A stretch of 64,000 bases of DNA from Pseudolysinimonas kribbensis (GTDB lineage: Bacteria; Actinomycetota; Actinomycetes; Actinomycetales; Microbacteriaceae), in the NCBI RefSeq assembly GCF_030161895.1, contig NZ_BSVB01000001.1, forward strand, positions 868,001-932,000, written 5' to 3'. Shown here piece after piece: positions 51,253 to 61,815 of this stretch. Position numbers and translations under genes: made by a program. Numbering within the stretch: the first letter of the stretch is position 1; every line of letters starts with the position of its first letter. The notes under the pieces are model-generated. The model saw nothing but the letters and a program-made list of their open reading frames with translations, did not search any database and was not told the DNA's origin.

Positions 51253-52529
51253 GCACCCGCGCGGAGTCTCATCCCCTCGTCGAGCTCTTGGCGTCGCCGC
51301 GGATGGCCCAGGCTCTGGCGACGACGGGCATCGCGCTCGCCGCGCTGGTCTTCCCGTTGCAGCAGCTCATCGGATGGCCGGGGCTCATCGCCGCGCTCGT
51401 CACATTGCTCGGGCTGATGGGCACCTCCTTCGTCGCCCGACGTGAGCACCTCGAGTGGCGGGGCCTGTTGCCGATCTCGCTGCTCGCCTATCTCGTCTGG
51501 GCGACCTGCTCCCTTGTCTGGAGCCAGTATCAGTGGGCGACCGTCGGCGGACTCGCCTACCTGCTCGCGTTCACCCTCGTCGGGCTCTACATCGCGTTGT
51601 CGCGCGACACCATTCAGATCGTGCGTGCCTTCGGCGATGTCCTCCGCGTCGTGCTCGTCGGCTCGCTCGTGCTCGAGGTGCTGTCGGGCATCGTGATCAA
51701 CGCGCCGATTCCGGCGCTCGGGGCCAAAGGCGGCATCGCCCTCCTCCAGCCGATCGCGGCCCTGACCTCGGCGCGCGACCAGCTCGGACTGCTCGCCGTC
51801 GTCGCCGCGATCACTTTCGCCACCGAGCTGCGAACCCAGTCCGTGCGCCGCGGCATCTCGATCCTGTCGCTCACCGTCGCGACGGCATGCATCGTCTTCA
51901 CGTTCTCGCCGATCGTCGCGGGGGCGACGGTCGTGGTCGCGGTCGCTGCGGCGCTCATCTACGTCGTGCGTCGTGTTCCGGTCGAGCGCCGGCGGATGCT
52001 GCAGCTCATCATCCTGGGCCTGACCATCGTCGCCCTCATCGCAGCCTGGTTCCTACGCGGACCCATCGTCCGGCTGTTCAACGCATCGGGGGTGCTCAAC
52101 TTCCGCCTCGAGCTGTGGCAGCGCATCGTCGCCGCCATGGGCACGCAGGGCACCGCGCTGCAGGGCACAGGATGGATCGGCCAGTGGCAGACCCAGATCG
52201 CACCCTTCAGCACGCTCGACAGCGCCTCGCGACCGACCAACACCGCGCTGAACGCATTCGTCGACGTGTGGTTCCAGCTCGGCATCATCGGCCTCGTGCT
52301 CTTCGCCGGGATGGTCGGCCTGACCTTCTCCCGCTCCTGGCTTCTCGCCGGACGCCGTCGCAGTGTCGTCTACGCGTGGCCGGCTGCCATCATGATCGCG
52401 CTCGGCGTGCTGTCGCTGGCCGAGAGCTCGATCCTCACCGAGTTCGCGTGGATGTGCTTCGTGATCTGCTGTCTGAAGGCTTCGCAGGAGCTGTCCTGGC
52501 GCACCGCGCTGCGTCGGCCGACCACCTAA
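51249..52529 (+). CDS. O-antigen ligase/Wzy-type membrane protein 2
   Basis: 426 residues, frame intact, about ten membrane helices. LEWRGLLPISLLAYLVWATC, a shortened GNxN-like region reading ALTSARDQLGLLAVVAAI, and a periplasmic-loop motif FRLELWQRIVAAMG with GTGWIGQW mirror protein 1. Overlaps it by ATGA. Two adjacent members suggest one polymerase and one ligase, or two glycans. Its TAA overlaps the TAG of the convergent glycosyltransferase (bases 52526-52529). Confidence 0.85.
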   Translation: MSTRAESHPLVELLASPRMAQALATTGIALAALVFPLQQLIGWPGLIAALVTLLGLMGTSFVARREHLEWRGLLPISLLAYLVWATCSLVWSQYQWATVGGLAYLLAFTLVGLYIALSRDTIQIVRAFGDVLRVVLVGSLVLEVLSGIVINAPIPALGAKGGIALLQPIAALTSARDQLGLLAVVAAITFATELRTQSVRRGISILSLTVATACIVFTFSPIVAGATVVVAVAAALIYVVRRVPVERRRMLQLIILGLTIVALIAAWFLRGPIVRLFNASGVLNFRLELWQRIVAAMGTQGTALQGTGWIGQWQTQIAPFSTLDSASRPTNTALNAFVDVWFQLGIIGLVLFAGMVGLTFSRSWLLAGRRRSVVYAWPAAIMIALGVLSLAESSILTEFAWMCFVICCLKASQELSWRTALRRPTT

Positions 52530-53496
52530 AGAGCCGGCTGCAGCAGATCGCGAACCATGTCGAGCGACCCCTGGCTCGCGAAACGCGCGTAATCCCCTGT
52601 CGCGGCGATCCGGATGACGCCGGGGGCCGCAGGAGCCGGGCCGGCCGCAGCTCCGCGCGCGCCGCCTCGAACCGCGCCTTGCCCTCGGCGCCACGCACAC
52701 GCTCCGGATCGGCGCCAGCCGCCGCCAGCCGCGCCGCCAGGGCGGCGGAGCGAAGGGCCAGCGTCCGGGTGCGCTCCCCGCGGGGCTCGAGCACGCGACG
52801 GATCCGACGCGTGAGCGTGGGTGCGGACACTCCGATGACGTTGGCTCCGTGAAGGCGGTAGCCGACGAGGCGCTCGGGCGTCCGCCGCACCCCGCCGAAC
52901 GCCGCCGCCCAGATCGCGAGCCATTCGTCGTGGAGCCACTCGGGCGGGATCGGCAGGGCGCTCTCGATGAGAGAACGGCGCACCGCGACGGTTGCACCCG
53001 TCACGATGTTGCGACGAAGGAGTACGCCGAACGCGTCCCCCGCGTCCACTCTCTGCAACTCCGATTGATGCACGGGAAGCGTGCCGAAGAGCGTCTCGGG
53101 CTGCACCGCCCCCTCGCCGTCGATGAGGTCTGCGTCCCCGAAGACCAGGGAGGCGGCGCGATCGGCGAGCGCGTCGAGCGCGACGGCGATGCGGTCGGAG
53201 CGCCAGACATCGTCCTGATCGGCCAACACCACAATTTCGCCCGACACCGCATCGAGCACCCGCGCGAAGTTGCCGGCCACGCCCAGGCGATCGCCCGGGC
53301 TCAGAATCCGCAGCATCGCGCTGCCGCCGTGCTCATCGACCATGCGCCGCACGAGGTCGAGAGTGCCGTCGCGCGATCCGTCATCGCCGACGACGACCTC
53401 GTCGGGCGCCCGCGATTGGTCGAGGATGCTGCGTACCTGCGCCTCGACGAATCGTGCGCCATCGAACGTCGCCATCGCGACCGAGACGCGGGTCAT
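52526..53496 (-). CDS. Glycosyltransferase family 2 (frameshift)
   Basis: About 323 residues, GT-A fold. SVAMATFDGARFVEAQVRSIL, VVGDDGSRDGTLDLVRRMV, VVLADQDDVW (DxD metal site), and LHDEWLAIWAAAFGG acceptor region. Resembles rhamnosyl- and galactosyl-transferases of surface glycans. One missing C near 52625 restores RPPGVIRIAATGDYARF and the end at 52526. ATG at 53496 overlaps the flippase stop. Confidence 0.88.
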
Positions 53497-54729
53497 GCCC
53501 GCACCTCGGCGGCCGCGCGCCGCCCCGCGACGACTAGCAGGACGCACCCGGCCACGAATCCGGCGATCGCTCCGCCGCCGAACGCGACTCCAACCGCGGT
53601 GCCATGCGCGAGGGGCACGGGCATCAGGACGAAGGTCACGGCTACCGCGACAAGCCAGGCGATGGTCGTGAATCCGTGCCGACCGCGCGCCACGAGCGCA
53701 GCACCCACGACGATGAGTGCGGCGAGGCCCCTGAGCTTCCGACGATGAGGCCGAGGGTGACGGGATCGATGGCATAGGCCGGGCCGAAGATCCAGCGGAT
53801 CACCGGCGGGCCGACGAGGGCGACCAGAGCCGCGATCGCGACGGCGGCGCCGAACACGAGACCGCTCCAGGGGAGCGCGCGGGCGGCACCGCGCTCGCGG
53901 AACAGGACGATGAGATAGCTCTGGAGTGCCAGCGCCGGGATCACCAGCGGCGCCCGCGTGAGCGTCAGGGCGAGAGCCAGCGGCGCGAAGTCGTGCGCGC
54001 GAATATCGGGGATGCCGATCCGGATCACCAGCACCGCGCCGCTCACCAGCATCCCGGTCGCCGCCGCGGTCGCGATCAGTCGCAGCCCGTTCCACCCCAG
54101 CCGCGCCGTCGTCACGTCCACCACGGCCGTGCGCAACCGCACGCGCACCAGGGGCACGACAAGCACGAGGGCGAGCGGGAAGGGCACCACGAGCGCCACC
54201 GCGAGCGGCCCGATCCCGCCCCCGGCGGCGAGCACGATCGCGACCCCCGCCAATCGCAGCGCGCCGTCGAGCCCGATCATCGCGGCGAGCGGTCGCCAGC
54301 TCTGCACACCGTAGAGCGCGCCGCAGACGACCGCCACGACGGCGTAGAAGGCGACACCGAGGGCGACCGCGACGACGACGACGACGCTCACGCCACCCGG
54401 CAGCAGCGCGCCCCAGAGCGACGCCGAGGCGAACACCACCACGGCTACGATGAGCGCGGAGACCAGCGCGAACGGCCACGGCCGGCGGCCCGGGGGACCA
54501 CGAGCCCGGAGGCCGGGGTGGTCGCGCGGGACAGCTCCTGCTGCAATCCCCCGATGGCGCTGACGAGGAAGAACAGCACCGACCACAGCGCCGCGAACGC
54601 GGCGTAGACGCCGACACCGGTTCGGAGCGGAACGAGGGCACCGACCAGGTAGCCGCATCCTCCGGAGACCACGGTCGCGGCGAGGAGCAGGAGGGCGGGT
54701 CCGGCCAGGCGCGCGGCCACGGGGCTCAC
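53493..54729 (-). CDS. Polysaccharide flippase-like membrane protein (two frameshifts)
   Basis: About 412 residues and twelve or so membrane helices, MATE/Wzx-type. The N-terminus (LLLLAATVVSGGCGYLVGALV, SVLFFLVSAIGGLQQELSR) resembles Wzx exporters of lipid-linked glycan units. A C missing near 54500 restores LVVPPGRRPWPFALV; a second shift near 53735 rejoins VGSSG to RGLAALIVVGAAL. Coupled by ATGA to both neighbours (acyltransferase upstream, GT2 downstream). Motif conservation is weak, so the exact transported lipid-glycan is unknown. Confidence 0.78.
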
Positions 54730-55960
54730 GCCGACGTCTCCCGCGGCTCAGCGGGCTGCGCCCGTGGCTCCACGGGCTGCGATGCCGGCAGGTCGCCCTC
54801 TTCCCGTCGGCGGCGGTTTGCCATGGAGCGGGCGGCGGTCGCGATTCCGGCGAAGCCGACCCCGGGGCCGACGTCTTTCAACTTGAGCGCCTGCTTCTCG
54901 ACGAGGTGCCAGCTCACGACGGCGCAGGCTCCGGCTCCGACGAGGGAGAGGAACACGTAGGGAACATAGCCCCAGCGATTCACACCGGCATACGCCAGCA
55001 CCTGCTCGATGATCCACCCGTAGAGGTAGACGCCGTAGGAGTAGTCGTTGCGCGCGCCCACCCGCTGGAACAATTTGGGCAGCCGCGCCGCGAGGAACAG
55101 GACGAAGTACGCCGTCGTGAAGTACCCGAGCGTGTTGAAGCCGCCGAAGCGCAGGGTGACGAGCGACACGAGGCCTGCGCCGGCCCCCAGCCAGTTCGAG
55201 TACGGAACCCGATCCGCATAGATGGCGAGGGTGGCGCCCAGGAAGAAGATGAGGCCGAAGTTCGTCGGCCAGTACGAACCCAGATACGGCACGATCCGGG
55301 CGGCCTCGGAGGAGCCGGTGCCCTCGCCGCTCAGCAGGTTGACGACCTGCAGCAGGAGGAAGCACGCCGCAATGATCGGCACGAGCACCTTCGCGCGCTT
55401 GAGCACCAGGAAGAAGAGGAGCCCGGCGATCAGCAGGTAGCACGTGAACTCGTACACGAGAGTCCAGATGGAGCCGTTGATCGGCCCGCCGTTGCCGGCC
55501 AGGCCGTACGGCGTCGTCGCCGACCAGATGTCCCAGATCTGGTACTGCCCGATGTTCAAGAGAGCGTTCGTATACAGGTAGGCCCACGGGCTTCCCGGGC
55601 CGAAGCCGAAGTAGGCCCCGAGCGCGTGCCCCTCGAGCATCCAGTAGATCGGACCGACGATGAAGGCGCCGACCAGGAGCACCGCCCAGAAGCCGGGGAA
55701 GATCCGGAGGAACCGGCGCCAGACGAACTGCAGCGCGTCGCTGGACTGGGCGCTCTTGGTCACCAGGTAGCCGCTGATCGCGAAGAAGCCGAGCACGGCC
55801 ACTCCCCGAGCGACTGCTGCTGGCGGGTCATCGCGAGGAAGGGCGCCTCGCCCCACCCGCCCAGCGGGAACGCGTGGTCGAGGATGACGAACGCCGCCAG
55901 CACGAGTCGGATGATGCCGAGCGAGTTCCGGTGGCCGTTGAGCGCCTCGCGCAGCGACAT
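54726..55960 (-). CDS. Acyltransferase-3 family membrane protein (frameshift)
   Basis: About 411 residues, about ten membrane helices. GIIRLVLAAFVILDHAFPLGG with the conserved H of the active-site pair, GFFAISGYLVTKSAQ, WRRFLRIFPGFWAVLL and SIWTLVYEFTCYLL identify the OafA/NodX-type family that O-acylates surface glycans. One missing G near 55803 restores SLGGVAVLGFF. ATG at 55960 with GAGGAGG. First gene of the minus-strand arm acyltransferase-flippase-GT2. Confidence 0.88.
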
Positions 55961-56002
55961 CCGGGCCTCCTCTCCAACCGGCGGAGGGCCGGGACCCCAT
56001 GA

Positions 56003-56010
56003 ATTATAGT
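56003..56010. promoter_or_regulatory. Divergent -10 elements (TATAAT minus, TATAGT plus)
   Basis: A perfect TATAAT on the minus strand (56008-56003) and an overlapping TATAGT on the plus strand (56005-56010) sit between the acyltransferase start (55960) and GT2 start (56060). Leaders of about 40 bases each would result. No clear -35 on either side. Confidence 0.55.
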
Positions 56011-56059
56011 TGCAGATGGTGTGCCCGCTGCGGCCCCGGGACCTCTGAGGAGCAGGTAC

Positions 56060-57223
56060 ATGGCGACGGATCAGCTCGAACTGTCGATCGTCATGCCGTG
56101 CCTGAACGAGGCGGAGACGCTCGCGATCTGCGTCGACAAGGCGCGCTCCTATCTCGAGCGCTCCGGCGTCGCGGGCGAGGTGATCGTGGCGGACAACGGG
56201 TCCACCGATGGATCGCAGCGCATCGCCGCCGATCACGGCGCCCGCGTCATCGACATCCCGCGCAAGGGCTACGGCAGCGCGCTCATGGGAGGCATCGAGG
56301 CCGCCCGCGGCCGGTTCGTGATCATGGGCGACGCCGACGACAGCTACGACCTGGCGCACCTCGACCTGTTCGTCGAGGCGCTCCGCGCGGGCGACAAGCT
56401 CGTCATGGGCGACCGCTTCCGCGGCGGCATCGCGCCCAGGGCCATGCCGCCCCTTCACCGGTACCTGGGCAATCCGGTGCTCTCCTGGCTCGGCCGCGTG
56501 CTGTTCCGCAGCAGGATCCGCGACTTCCACTGCGGCCTCCGCGGCTTCGATCGCGACGCCATCCTCGACCTCGGGCTGCGCACCACCGGCATGGAGTTCG
56601 CGAGCGAGCTCGTGGTCAAGTCGACGCTCGCGGGGCTCCGCATCGGCGAGGTCCCCACGACGCTCAAGAAGGACGGGCGCAGCCGCCCGCCGCACCTGCG
56701 CAGCTGGCGCGACGGGTGGCGGCACCTGCGGTTCCTGCTGATCTTCAGCCCCAAGTGGCTGTTCCTGTACCCCGGGATGGTCGCCCTCATCCTCGGCGTG
56801 GTGGGCTCGCTGGCGCTCCTGTTCGGTCCGGTCGCCGTGGGCGGTGTGGGCCTGGACGTCTCGAGTCAGCTCTACCTCTCCGCGCTGGCGATCGTCGGGT
56901 ACCAGGGCGTCGTGTTCTGGTTCCTCACCAAGGCGTACGGCCAGCGCGAGGGATTCGCTCTGCCGCGCAGCCGCCTCTTCTCGGCCATCGCCCAGCGCAT
57001 CTCGGTCGAGAGCAGCGTGCTCGTCGGCGTGATCGCGTTCGTGGTGGGGCTGGGCATCGCCGTCGCGCAGTTCATCGCCTGGGCCGCGTCCGGTTTCGGC
57101 GCCCTCGACACGGCGCAGACCGTCCGGCTCGCGGTGCCGGGAGCGCTGCTGATGATCCTCGGCGCCCAGACCATCATGGCCGGCATGTTCCTCGGCATCC
57201 TCTCGATCGACCACAAGAGCTGA
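56060..57223 (+). CDS. Glycosyltransferase family 2, polyprenol-phosphate type
   Basis: 387 residues. GT2 domain (1-240) with SIVMPCLNEAETLAICVDKA, VIVADNGSTDGSQRI, VIMGDADDSYDL (DxD) and KLVMGDRFRGGI; then four membrane helices (about 248-270, 285-305, 335-358, 365-385). This matches DPM1/GtrB-like enzymes that load sugar onto polyprenyl phosphate. ATG at 56060 with GAGGAG at 56047-56052; an earlier GTG lacks such a site. Confidence 0.9.
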   Translation: MATDQLELSIVMPCLNEAETLAICVDKARSYLERSGVAGEVIVADNGSTDGSQRIAADHGARVIDIPRKGYGSALMGGIEAARGRFVIMGDADDSYDLAHLDLFVEALRAGDKLVMGDRFRGGIAPRAMPPLHRYLGNPVLSWLGRVLFRSRIRDFHCGLRGFDRDAILDLGLRTTGMEFASELVVKSTLAGLRIGEVPTTLKKDGRSRPPHLRSWRDGWRHLRFLLIFSPKWLFLYPGMVALILGVVGSLALLFGPVAVGGVGLDVSSQLYLSALAIVGYQGVVFWFLTKAYGQREGFALPRSRLFSAIAQRISVESSVLVGVIAFVVGLGIAVAQFIAWAASGFGALDTAQTVRLAVPGALLMILGAQTIMAGMFLGILSIDHKS

Positions 57224-57226
57224 TCC

Positions 57227-58360
57227 GTGGCGCGCGTTCTGGTCAACTTCATGTCGTACACCGGCACGAAGGGCGGTATGGAGACGTACGCGCGTGAGCT
57301 CTATCGGGAGTTCGGCCGCCGTGACACGGGCCACGAGTTCATCGGCTTCGGCAGCACCGAGTTCATGGAGCGCGACCACAGCTGGTTCCCCGGCGAGGTC
57401 ATCTCCTCGGGGTTCAGCGGCGAGAACCGCTACGCGTGGGCGTTCGCCGAGCTGTTCATGGTGTCGCGTGCCGCCCGGCGGCGCGGAGCCGACCTCATCC
57501 ACGCGCCGGCGACCCTCGGACCGTGGCGCTCGCGCATGCCCGCCGTCTACACGATGCACGACATGCTGTACTTCCGCGCGCCGGAGCTGATGGCGACGCC
57601 GTTCTACACCCGCCCCATGCGCTGGCTCGAGAAGCGGGCGGCGAGCAACGCGACCCTGATCCTCACCGACAGCGTCGCGTCGGCGGAGGACATCGGGCGC
57701 TACCTGAGGTTCCCGCGGGATGCCGTCGACGTCATCCCGCTCGCCGGCACGATGCCGGTGCAGGTCTCCGGCGATCCGGGACCGCGCGAGCGCGACCTGC
57801 TGCTGGCCGTGGGCAACCGGCTGCCCCACAAGAACTTCGCAGGCCTCGTGCGAGCCATGGCGACGATCCCGGTCGACCAGCGGCCCCGTCTGATCATCAC
57901 CGGCAGCCGCGGCGACGACCCGCTGCGTCCCCTGGTCGACGATCTCGGGGTGGGGGACGCCGTCGAGCTGAAGGGCTGGGTCGACGAGACCGAGCTCCAG
58001 TGGCTGTACGAGCACGCCAGCGCGCTGATGGTGCCGAACTACTGCGACGGCTTCTGCCTGCCGGCGCTCGAGGCGATGCTGGTCGGGCTACCCGTGCTGA
58101 TGTCCGACATCCCCGTCTATCACGAGGTGGGCGGCGAGGCCGTCGGCTACTTCGACCCGACGGACGACCGCTCGATCGCCGCGGCCATGCTGAAGGCGGC
58201 CGCGGAGCCCGACTGGCTCGCCGAGCTCTCGACCCTCGGCCGTGCCCGCACGGCCCTCTTCACATGGCAGAAGACCGCCGATGCGACCCTGAGCGCCTTC
58301 GATCGGGCGCTCGCCGATCCCCGTCGAGCCATGTCCGTGCGCCGTCGCGCCGTGCGATAG
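57227..58360 (+). CDS. Glycosyltransferase family 4 (GT-B)
   Basis: 377 residues. N-terminal Rossmann domain with NFMSYTGTKGGMETYARELY, donor-binding domain with LLAVGNRLPHKNFAGLVRAM, ELKGWVDETELQWLYEHA and the E-x7-E style YCDGFCLPALEAMLVGLPVL. Typical mannosyl- or rhamnosyl-transferase of surface glycan synthesis, cytoplasmic face. GTG at 57227 lies three bases after the previous stop; an operon is likely. Confidence 0.92.
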   Translation: MARVLVNFMSYTGTKGGMETYARELYREFGRRDTGHEFIGFGSTEFMERDHSWFPGEVISSGFSGENRYAWAFAELFMVSRAARRRGADLIHAPATLGPWRSRMPAVYTMHDMLYFRAPELMATPFYTRPMRWLEKRAASNATLILTDSVASAEDIGRYLRFPRDAVDVIPLAGTMPVQVSGDPGPRERDLLLAVGNRLPHKNFAGLVRAMATIPVDQRPRLIITGSRGDDPLRPLVDDLGVGDAVELKGWVDETELQWLYEHASALMVPNYCDGFCLPALEAMLVGLPVLMSDIPVYHEVGGEAVGYFDPTDDRSIAAAMLKAAAEPDWLAELSTLGRARTALFTWQKTADATLSAFDRALADPRRAMSVRRRAVR

Positions 58361-58396
58361 CATGCAGCACCCCCACAGTTGAGCAGGACGGCGCCG

Positions 58397-59646
58397 ATGC
58401 CCCTTCGCAGCGATCCGTCGTCGGATCTCCCGCTCGACGACGCCGCCCGCGAGCTCTACCAGTCGATCGTCGACGGAGAGCACCGAGCCGGTGACCGCGG
58501 CAACGTCATGTTCTGCGTGTCGACCGACGAGCTGTCCGACGGTCGCGGCGACCTGTTCGTCGCGCTGAGTCTCGGGCGCGGGCTGCTCGCGGCCGGGTGG
58601 GGCGTCTCGCTGTGGCCGACGCCGCGGTTGGTCGACGAGTCGCCGGACGACGTCGACGTCGCGATCGTCATGATCGAGTCGTTCGTTCCCGGCATGATCC
58701 GTCCGCGCACCAAGGCGATCGCCTGGGTGCGCAACTGGGCGGACCATTGGGCGGAGCTGCCCTACCTCGACGAGTTCTCGCAGATCTGGTGCAGCTCCGA
58801 GGCGTCGGCGCAGCGCATGCGGCAGTGCTTCGACGGTCCCGTGCACGTCGTGCCGATCGCGACCGACACCGAGCTCTTCCGCCCGTCGGATGAGGACTCA
58901 CGCGCCCCCGAGATCGTGGCGACGGCGAACTTCTGGGGGTGGAGCGGGGGCTGACGGCCGCCCTGGAGCACGTCGCCGAGCAGAACCCGGTCACCTGGTT
59001 CGGCGCCAACTCGCGGCACCTCCGGCTGAGCGGCCGCATCGACCACCGGGATGCCGTCGACTACTTCTCGCTGCCCGGCATCTACTCGCGGTGGCTCGTC
59101 GTCGTCGACGACGTCATCGACTCGGCGGCGCGCTACGGCAATCAGAACAGCCGGCTTTTCGACGCCCTCGCCTGCGGCGCGATGGTCGTGACGAACACCG
59201 GGAACGGCCTGGCCGAGCTGGGACTCGACGAGGTGCCGGTGTATCGCGACCCCGAGGATCTCGCGCGCATCGTGGGCGAGCTCGTGGCCGACCCCGCGGC
59301 GACGCGCGCACGGGCCGCACGACTGCGCGACGTGGTCGTGGCGCAGCACAGCGCTGTGGCGCGGGCGGAACTGGTGCGGCCCCTGCTGGAGACGGCCCTC
59401 GCGGAGTCGGTTCATCCCGGAAGGCGCTCGTCTCTCATCCGCTGGGTCACCCTGGAACGCGAGAAGCGAAGAGAGCTGGAGGTCGAGCGCGACGAGTGGC
59501 GCACGCGGTACTTCGACGTCGTCGACGACTACGGCCGCGTCCGTGCCGAGCTCGACGACATCCGCTCCTCGTCCTCGTATCGCATCACACGCCGGGTCAT
59601 CGTCCCGGTCTTCGGACTGGCGCGACGGCTGGTCGGCCGGCGCTGA
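58397..59646 (+). CDS. Glycosyltransferase-like protein with C-terminal coiled coil (frameshift)
   Basis: About 416 residues. GT-B type features: LFVALSLGRGLLAAGWGVSL, AWVRNWADHWAELPYLD, VPIATDTELFRP, and after a missing G near 58946 (NFWGVERGL) NQNSRLFDALACGAMVVT, the usual GT1-like acceptor-domain signature. The last 60 residues (LEREKRRELEVERDEWRTR) look like a coiled coil followed by a short hydrophobic-basic end, which may mediate membrane or partner binding. ATG at 58397; TTG at 58379 is an alternative. Confidence 0.82.
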
Positions 59647-59694
59647 CGCGGCCGCGCGTGCGTCACTGCGGCCTCGCGTGGAATCCGAAGCGGC

Positions 59695-61815
59695 TCAGGA
59701 GATGCCGAGCCGCTTGCCGAGATAGGGCATGATCGTGCGCGCGTACGTCCCCGAGATGTGGTTGACATCGGCGTAGACGACGACGCCGCCGATCACCGAG
59801 TAGCAGCGAGCGGCGTCGCAGAACGCGTCGCTCATGTCGACGCTCTTCACGGCGGACCCGAGCTGCTGGAGCGCCGCGTCCTCCGGTGTGGGCACGATGC
59901 CCTGTGAGCGCGGTACGGAGCACGGCGCCGTCTCTCCCACATGCGAGGCCAGGCACACCGGGATGCTCTCGCCCACTGTGCGAGGCCAATCCTTGATCAC
60001 GTACACCGACTTGCCCTCGGCCAGGATCTGCTTCCAGGTCTCCACCACGTCGTTCGTGGTCAGGCTGTAGTGCTGCTGCGGCACGAGATAGCCGCTCGTG
60101 AAGTTCAGGAACAGCACCTTCGTGATGTCGGTGCGCGAGGCAAGCTCGTCACGCACCCGCTTGGTCCAGACCCGGCACGAGTACTGCTGCTGATCCTCCA
60201 GAGTCGGTCCCTCCACGGCGGGGATGGTCTGGAACAGGCCCGGACACCCGAACCGGGTGTAGCTGACGATCTTCCAGCCCTTCTGGGCGTAGTAGTCGCT
60301 CAGCGCCGAGATCATCGCCGCCGCGTGCGAGTCTCCGACGACCGCCATCGTCCCCTTGGTCGCCTTCGGATCGCCGAACACGCAGCTGGACCAGTCCTTG
60401 TCATACCAGGTGAGGCACCAGTGCGCCGTGTCGAGGTCCTTGCTGGCGGCGTTCAGGTCCACCGATGGCGTGAGCTTGAACGTGTTCGCACAATGACCGT
60501 CGCCGAGCAGCGCGTTCGCGCCGAAGCACCCGGAGCCATCGTTGACCTCGTGGGTGATGACCGCCTGATGCGCCACGAGCTGCTGGGCCGAGACGACGCG
60601 ATCTCCAACCACCACCGAGCCGAACAGCAGGCCGCCGCACACCGCGAAGACGAATGCGGGGAGCACTCGGCGAGAGAAACGACGACTGAGTCGTACCGGA
60701 TCCTCCACGAGGTACTTCGAGAGGGTGGCGAGCACGAGACTCGCCGCGAGGATGACGAGACCTTCGTACCAGTGCGGGCGGCGTCCCAGCACCAGTACGA
60801 GGGCGGTCACGATCGGCCAGTGCCACAGATACAGCGAGTAGGAGATGTCGCCGACGAACTGCGTCGGCCTCCAGGCGACCACGCCCGCCACGGGGCGCCA
60901 CCGCGGCATGCCGCCCGTGATCACGAAAAGCGTGCCCACCACGGGGATCGCGGCGAGCCATCCCGGGAAGGGCATCTGGCCATTGAGCACGAACGCGGAG
61001 ACGAGGATCACGAGGCCGCCGACGACGGTCAGCAGGCCCGACCCGATCACGGGCGTTGCGCGCAGCCGATGCAGCGCCTCGGGCCGTCGCGCGACAAGGG
61101 CGGCGAGGCACGCGCCGGCCGCGAATTCCCATGCACGGGTGAACGTCGAGAAGTACGCGAACGCGGGCGTGACGAACGTGAAGTAGATCGAGTAGGCGAG
61201 TGAGGCGATCACCACCGCGAACGCGAGGACGCCGAACCACGTCGCCGGGCGGACCCGGACGCGGAACACGCGCGTGAGAAGCAGCCCGGCGAGGATCAGG
61301 AGGATCGGCCACAGGACATAGAACTGCTCCTCGACCGAGAGCGTCCAATAGTGCTGGACCACCGTGGCCTGATTGTTCTGGGCCAGGTAGTCGACCGAGT
61401 CGAACCCGAGGAGCCAGTTGAGCACGTAGACCGACGCTCCGGCGACCTGGCGAAGCGTCTGCTCCCGCACGACGGCGGGAAGGACGGTGAACGCCGCCAC
61501 GACGCACGCGGCGAGGACGAGGAACGCTGCCGGCAGCAGGCGGCGGATGCGGCGACCCCAGAAGGCGGTGATCCGGATCCGACCGTCGCGCTGGTACTCC
61601 CGCAGGAGGTGCGCCGTGATGAGGAAACCCGAGATGACGAAGAACACGTCGACGCCGATGAACCCGCCGCCGATCCTGCCGGGCCAGAGGTGGTAAGCGA
61701 CGACAAGCAGGACGGCGAGCGCGCGGAGCGCCTGGACCTCGAGGAGGGTCTTCTCGCGCGGACGCGGGCGAGCCGCGGCGGGCCGCTCGGTGGTCGCAGC
61801 CTGGGTCGCCGTCAT
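59695..61815 (-). CDS. OafA-type O-acyltransferase with SGNH domain
   Basis: 706 residues, frame intact. Acyltransferase-3 membrane domain (about 22-400; EVQALRALAVLLVVAYHLWPG, VDVFFVISGFLI, YWTLSVEEQFYVLWP) and an extracytoplasmic SGNH domain (about 440-706) with block I GDSHAAAM near 495 and block V YADVNHISGTYAR, which includes the catalytic His. Such proteins transfer acetyl groups from cytoplasm to surface glycan. ATG at 61815 overlaps the RgpF-type stop. Confidence 0.94.
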   Translation of the reverse strand: MTATQAATTERPAAARPRPREKTLLEVQALRALAVLLVVAYHLWPGRIGGGFIGVDVFFVISGFLITAHLLREYQRDGRIRITAFWGRRIRRLLPAAFLVLAACVVAAFTVLPAVVREQTLRQVAGASVYVLNWLLGFDSVDYLAQNNQATVVQHYWTLSVEEQFYVLWPILLILAGLLLTRVFRVRVRPATWFGVLAFAVVIASLAYSIYFTFVTPAFAYFSTFTRAWEFAAGACLAALVARRPEALHRLRATPVIGSGLLTVVGGLVILVSAFVLNGQMPFPGWLAAIPVVGTLFVITGGMPRWRPVAGVVAWRPTQFVGDISYSLYLWHWPIVTALVLVLGRRPHWYEGLVILAASLVLATLSKYLVEDPVRLSRRFSRRVLPAFVFAVCGGLLFGSVVVGDRVVSAQQLVAHQAVITHEVNDGSGCFGANALLGDGHCANTFKLTPSVDLNAASKDLDTAHWCLTWYDKDWSSCVFGDPKATKGTMAVVGDSHAAAMISALSDYYAQKGWKIVSYTRFGCPGLFQTIPAVEGPTLEDQQQYSCRVWTKRVRDELASRTDITKVLFLNFTSGYLVPQQHYSLTTNDVVETWKQILAEGKSVYVIKDWPRTVGESIPVCLASHVGETAPCSVPRSQGIVPTPEDAALQQLGSAVKSVDMSDAFCDAARCYSVIGGVVVYADVNHISGTYARTIMPYLGKRLGIS

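Noticed and set aside
55760-58015. A 751-codon minus-strand frame
   Set aside because: Mostly antisense to two well-supported glycosyltransferases; only its last 60 codons are real, the N-terminus of the acyltransferase.
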